Part shown: one piece after another, positions 5,906-9,544 of the stretch
How positions within the stretch are numbered: the first letter of the stretch is position 1
How the letters are laid out: each line of letters begins with the position of its first letter
From: Lentisphaeria bacterium
GTDB taxonomy: Bacteria; Verrucomicrobiota; Lentisphaeria; Victivallales; GWF2-50-93
DNA length: 9,544 nt
Direction: 5' to 3'
Assembly (NCBI GenBank): GCA_020056205.1
Contig: JAGVIF010000371.1
Span: 1-9,544 of the forward strand
Made by a program: the position numbers and the translations under genes
Notes under the pieces: generated by a model
Seen by the model: the letters and a program-made list of their open reading frames with translations, nothing else
Databases searched by the model: none
Told to the model about the DNA's origin: nothing

Positions 5906-5946
5906 AAATTCTTCACCGCTAAAGAACGCTCAAAAAAAACAAGAAT

Positions 5947-7278
5947 ATGACGGATAGTAGTATTAAGAAGGTTGTTCCGTTGGATGCCGGACTGCTTGAA
6001 TCCGGCGTCAAAAAATTTTCAATACGCTCGCTTTCGACCGCGAGCATAAGGGAAATAGTCCGGTTGTCTTCCGAATTGGAGAAGGACAGCGGGGTTCCAT
6101 TCATCCACATGGAGATGGGCGTGCCTGGTCTTTTTCCGAATCAGATAGGGGTTGCCGCCGAGATAGAGGCGCTCGAGCGAGGAGTGGCGTCTAAATATCC
6201 GAGCATAGAGGGCATTCCGGAATTGAAGGCCGAAATCTCAAGATTCGCGAAACTTTTTATGGATATAGAAGCGTCTCCTGAGAACTGTTTCCCGAGCGTA
6301 GGCTCAATGCAGGGATCGTTCGCGGTGTTTATGACCGCCTGCAGAAGAGACAAAAAAAAAGACACTACGCTCTTTATAGATCCCGGCTTCCCTGTGCAAA
6401 AGCAACAGCACAAAGTCCTCGGCCTCAAATATGAAAGTTTTGATGTGTATAATTTCAGAGGGACAAAACTCCGCGCAAAAATCGAATCATTCCTGAAAAA
6501 AGGAAATATCTCGTCCGTCATATATTCAAATCCGAACAATCCTTCGTGGATATCTTTTACGGAAAAGGAACTTGAGACGATAGGAAGCCTTTGCGATGAA
6601 CACGATGTCATTGCTATTGAAGACCTTGCATATTTCGCAATGGATTTCCGGAAGGATTACTCTGTTCCCGGGCAGGCTCCGTTCCAGCCGACGGTCGCGA
6701 AATTCGCAAACAATTACATCGTCCTTGTGTCAAGCTCGAAAATTTTCAGTTACGCCGGACAGCGAATCGCCGCGATGATAGTTTCCGGAAAGCTTTTCAA
6801 TCGAAAATTCAAAGACCTCGAAAATTATTTTGGGACTGATAATTTCGGGCGCGCCATTGTCTACGGCGCTTTATACAGCCTTTCATCAGGCACATGCCAC
6901 TCATCGCAATTCGCCCTTGCCGCCATGCTGCGCGGCGCAAACGACGGGCTTTTTAATATCGTTTCGCAGGTCAGGGAATACGGGGAACGCGCGGCATTGA
7001 TGAAAAAAATATTTACCGGCAACGGGTTCAGAATCGTTTATGACAAAGACGGGGAGGAAGACATCGCCCACGGATTTTACTTCACGCTCGCGTATCCCGG
7101 AATGAATTCGGAGGAGCTTCTCTTCGAACTTCTCCGCTACGGGGTAAGCGCGATTTCCCTTAAAATAACGGGAAGCGATAGGGATGACGGAATACGCGCC
7201 TGCGTGTCGCTTGCCGATCGCGGAGCGATATCGGAACTCGGGCGCAGAATGATTCTTTTCAGGAAGGAGCATAAGTGA
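5947..7278 (+). CDS. PLP-dependent aminotransferase, class I/II (fold type I)
   Basis: 443 residues. The fold-type I aminotransferase landmarks are in order: IHMEMGVPG near the N-terminus (about 53-61), YPSIEGIPELKAEI (about 84-97), a glycine-rich cofactor-contact region VGSMQGSF, and SNPNNPS with N198. E225-D226 with Y229 follows (PLP pyridine nitrogen and ring), then the Schiff-base lysine K265 in SSSKIFSYAGQR with R273. Near the C-terminus R417 in IRACVS is a good candidate for the substrate carboxylate arginine. The enzyme should be cytoplasmic and transfer or eliminate an amino group; substrate cannot be read from sequence. No clear Shine-Dalgarno precedes ATG 5947, but FSIRSLSTASIREIV soon after matches a normal family start. 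Its stop overlaps the GTG start of the Aas-type gene, so the two are translationally coupled. It contains one copy of the 13-bp word, on the minus strand. Confidence 0.88.
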   Translation: MTDSSIKKVVPLDAGLLESGVKKFSIRSLSTASIREIVRLSSELEKDSGVPFIHMEMGVPGLFPNQIGVAAEIEALERGVASKYPSIEGIPELKAEISRFAKLFMDIEASPENCFPSVGSMQGSFAVFMTACRRDKKKDTTLFIDPGFPVQKQQHKVLGLKYESFDVYNFRGTKLRAKIESFLKKGNISSVIYSNPNNPSWISFTEKELETIGSLCDEHDVIAIEDLAYFAMDFRKDYSVPGQAPFQPTVAKFANNYIVLVSSSKIFSYAGQRIAAMIVSGKLFNRKFKDLENYFGTDNFGRAIVYGALYSLSSGTCHSSQFALAAMLRGANDGLFNIVSQVREYGERAALMKKIFTGNGFRIVYDKDGEEDIAHGFYFTLAYPGMNSEELLFELLRYGVSAISLKITGSDRDDGIRACVSLADRGAISELGRRMILFRKEHK

Positions 7279-9544
7279 ACAAAACGGATCAAAGCCCTTC
7301 GCTCTTCTCTCTCGCCGCGACACAGTTTCTCGGCGTTTTCAACGACCACGTGTATAAGACTGCCGTCGTCTTTACGGTAATAGGCGCATCGTCCGACTAC
7401 TCCAAAAACGCCGCTTTCCTCGCGATGATAACTTTTATCTACGCCATCCCTTTTATAATTTTCCCCGCTCCGGCGGGATATTTCGCCGACAGATTCTCCA
7501 AGCGCAATGTGATAGTTCTCGCGAAAGCTGCGGAGCTTGTGATAATGTTATTCGCGTTGCTTTCTTTTGCGAATTTCGCAAATTGGGGAATGCTTCCGCT
7601 GCTGTTTGTGATGTTTTTAATGTCGGCGCAGAGCTGTTTTTTCAGTCCGGCTTTCAACGGAATTCTGCCCGAATTTTATACTGAAAAGAAGATATCAAGA
7701 GTCAACGGAATCGTAGGCATGATAACAATGATCGCCGTTCTCTGCGGCATGGGAGCCGGAACAGCGGTCAAGGCCGCCGTCGGAGACAAAGTTTATATAT
7801 GCGGACTCTTTTCGGTCGTCATATCAGTAGCCGGACTGCTCACATCTCTCAGAGTGGAGACCGGGCTTCCGGCCGCTCCGGCAAAGAAATGGTCGTGGCT
7901 GTGGTTCTCGAAATTCCGCGAAGGGATGAGATACATCTCGTCAAACCGCCCTCTTTTTCTCGCCGTTCTCGGAGACGCGTATTTCAGCGGAATAGGCATA
8001 GCTTTTCAATCTATTCTCGTTATATACGGAAAATTTTCGCTCGGCATGACAAATGAAAAAGAGCTTGGCGCGCTTCAGTTAATTACCGCCGCCGGAATCG
8101 GATTTGGATGTTATCTTGCCGGAAGAATTTCCGGCAGAAGGGTCGAGCTTGGCCTTGTCCCCTACGGAGCGGCCGGAATTTTCATCTTCATGCTGCTTTG
8201 CCTAGTCCAGGGACCTGCCGTTAAAATCGCGGGAAACAGCATATTTCCGTTTTTGCTCTGCTCCCTTGCGATGACCGGAATATCGGGCGGGCTTTTCATT
8301 ATTCCCCTCAGGGCTTACATACAACAGAAGAGCGACCCCGCGCGCAGAGGGGAAGTCATAGCCAACGCGAACGTCCTGGCTTTCATCGCGATAGCGGTCA
8401 GCGGGATAGCGCTTTTCGCTTTAACATCCGGGGTCTCAGGCGCCGACGCGGAAATCCTCCGCGGCGTCGAAAAGATAAGACTGTCCTGCCTGAATTTCAA
8501 TCCTGACAGTCTCATAATTTCAATATCTTTTATGACGGCGGCGGTTACCATTTACGCATGTTACCTCCTGCCGCTCTTCGTGCTTCGCTGCGCGATAGTA
8601 ACTCTCACCAACATTTTTTACAGGATAAGGCTTGAGGGGGAGGAAAATATTCCGGAGACAGGCCCCGCTCTCATAGTTTCCAATCACGTTACATTTGTGG
8701 ACGGACTTCTCATAAGCGCCTGTTCTTCAAGGATAGTCAGGTTCATGATGCATCAGGATTACTACCGGCATCCGCTCTTCCATTATTTTGTCAAGTGGGC
8801 GGGTTTTATCGAAGTGCCGGACGGCGGCAAAACCGGCGCGTTGAAGGTTATGTTCAAAAAAGCCCGCGAGTCTCTTAGGAATGGAGATATTCTGTGTATT
8901 TTCCCTGAAGGACGCCTTACGCGAAACGGAGTGATGAGCGAGTTTAAAAGCGGCTTTTCGAAAGTTATCCCGGAAGACCTTGACGCGCCGATCATCCCCG
9001 TCCGGCTTGGAATGATATGGGGAAGCATATTCAGCCACTACTACGGGAAGATAAAACTCAGATGGCCGACGAAACTCCCGCATCCGGCCTCGGTAACGGT
9101 CGGCAAAGCAGTTTCCAAGACATTGTCCCCGTTTGAGTTGCGGCAGATAATCTCCGGGCTTGCGGCTGACGCCGAGTCAATCCCGCGCAGAGAGGAACGC
9201 CCCGTGCATTATCAGTTTGCGAAAATCGCAAAACGCCACCCCTTCAGGAAAACTCTCTACGACTACGACAAGGGCGGAATTGCGAATTTCGCGCTTCTAT
9301 ACAAATCCGCGCTTCTCAGCGGAGAAATCCGCAGGCTTGACAGTTCCGATTACGAATACGTGGGAGTGTTCATGCCTAATTGCGTAGCCGCAGCGGTCTC
9401 GATTCTCGCCGCGCTCAACGCCGACAAAGTTCCGGTTGTGCTCAATTACACGGTTTCAAAGGATACCATGCGTTCGGCGATAGACAAAGCCGGGATAAGG
9501 CTCATTCTCACGAGCAGAGCCTTTCTTAAAAAAGCAAAAATAGA
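7275..9544 (+). CDS. aas: LplT-PlsC-acyl-ACP synthetase fusion (Aas type), 3' end beyond window
   Basis: This is an open frame of 756 codons with no stop before the window ends. The start is GTG 7275, overlapping the aminotransferase stop (GTGA), with AAGGAG (7264-7269) five bases upstream. Residues 1 to about 440 are an MFS transporter of the LplT kind: QFLGVFNDHVYK, PAGYFADRFSKRN, FFSPAFNGILPE, and GLFIIPLRAYIQQKSDPARRGEVIANAN. Residues about 455-620 are a PlsC acyltransferase with H471-V-T-F-V-D476 (HX4D) and F543-P-E-G-R547. From about 645 an AMP-binding domain begins (VGVFMPNCVAAAV, VVLNYTVSKDTM, AGIRLILTSRAFLKKAKI). Escherichia coli has the same order as separate lplT and aas genes; fused forms are known. 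The role is to flip lysophospholipid inward, activate a fatty acid and reacylate it at the inner membrane. The catalytic P-loop of the synthetase lies beyond the window. Two exact copies of the 13-bp word occur in it. Confidence 0.92.
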   Translation, partial: MNKTDQSPSLFSLAATQFLGVFNDHVYKTAVVFTVIGASSDYSKNAAFLAMITFIYAIPFIIFPAPAGYFADRFSKRNVIVLAKAAELVIMLFALLSFANFANWGMLPLLFVMFLMSAQSCFFSPAFNGILPEFYTEKKISRVNGIVGMITMIAVLCGMGAGTAVKAAVGDKVYICGLFSVVISVAGLLTSLRVETGLPAAPAKKWSWLWFSKFREGMRYISSNRPLFLAVLGDAYFSGIGIAFQSILVIYGKFSLGMTNEKELGALQLITAAGIGFGCYLAGRISGRRVELGLVPYGAAGIFIFMLLCLVQGPAVKIAGNSIFPFLLCSLAMTGISGGLFIIPLRAYIQQKSDPARRGEVIANANVLAFIAIAVSGIALFALTSGVSGADAEILRGVEKIRLSCLNFNPDSLIISISFMTAAVTIYACYLLPLFVLRCAIVTLTNIFYRIRLEGEENIPETGPALIVSNHVTFVDGLLISACSSRIVRFMMHQDYYRHPLFHYFVKWAGFIEVPDGGKTGALKVMFKKARESLRNGDILCIFPEGRLTRNGVMSEFKSGFSKVIPEDLDAPIIPVRLGMIWGSIFSHYYGKIKLRWPTKLPHPASVTVGKAVSKTLSPFELRQIISGLAADAESIPRREERPVHYQFAKIAKRHPFRKTLYDYDKGGIANFALLYKSALLSGEIRRLDSSDYEYVGVFMPNCVAAAVSILAALNADKVPVVLNYTVSKDTMRSAIDKAGIRLILTSRAFLKKAKI

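Noticed and set aside
5887..5922. 11-codon leader frame behind AAAGGAGG
   Set aside because: The frame starts with TTG, is made largely of the ATTGCCG tandem repeat, and ends before the aminotransferase with no attenuator structure visible.
6141..6611. 156-codon reverse-strand open frame
   Set aside because: It is the complement of the aminotransferase between its YPSIEGIPELK and NPNNP motifs.
8727..9083. 118-codon reverse-strand open frame
   Set aside because: It is opposite the PlsC domain, where HX4D and FPEGR motifs show the + strand to be coding.

Overview
The window suggests an uncultivated, Gram-negative-type, probably anaerobic bacterium. The clues are an aldo/keto reductase tail with 4Fe-4S ferredoxin cysteines, a MoxR/Bat-type inner-membrane operon, a lysophospholipid-remodelling LplT-Aas fusion, and gaps full of short degenerate tandem repeats and fold-back sequences. 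I see no rRNA, tRNA, IS element or CRISPR array, and the phylum cannot be fixed from sequence alone. All genes are on the + strand.

Layout. (1) 1-235: the 3' end of an iron-sulfur aldo/keto reductase. (2) 236-895: a 660-bp gap made almost wholly of repeats: an 8-bp-period array (291-386), a small inverted repeat (431-449), a 9-bp tandem (538-573), a 6-bp tandem (622-645) and a 115-bp fold-back element (645-759). (3) 896-3838: a three-gene membrane/VWA operon consisting of a DUF58 protein, a two-TM protein with a DUF4381/BatD-like tail, and a BatA-like VWA protein with an intact MIDAS. The usual MoxR ATPase upstream and a second VWA gene downstream are absent. (4) 3839-5946: an AT-richer accessory cassette with its own candidate promoter. 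It holds an NYN/PIN-like nuclease, a HARE-like winged-helix plus PD-(D/E)XK-like protein with a BamHI-style E-x-E site, and a 76-aa unknown. It is followed by a twin-hairpin repeat that may terminate it. (5) 5947-9544: a class I/II PLP aminotransferase overlapping a GTG-started, very long LplT-PlsC-AMP-binding (Aas-type) fusion that runs off the end of the window.

How it fits. Region 3 should act at the envelope: MIDAS proteins sit on the cytoplasmic (DUF58) and extracytoplasmic (VWA) sides of the inner membrane. Region 5 couples an aminotransferase of unknown substrate to import, reacylation and fatty-acid activation of lysophospholipids. Region 4 looks like an acquired nuclease/defence-type module placed between them.

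The most unexpected signal is a 13-bp word, TTGCGAATTTCGC. It occurs six times exactly (both strands, different reading frames) inside the genes of regions 3 and 5, plus two one-mismatch copies, and is absent from the genes of the cassette. Chance expectation for any given 13-mer here is far below one. It behaves like a genome-wide DNA-level signal, for example an uptake sequence or a HIP1-like iterated palindrome.
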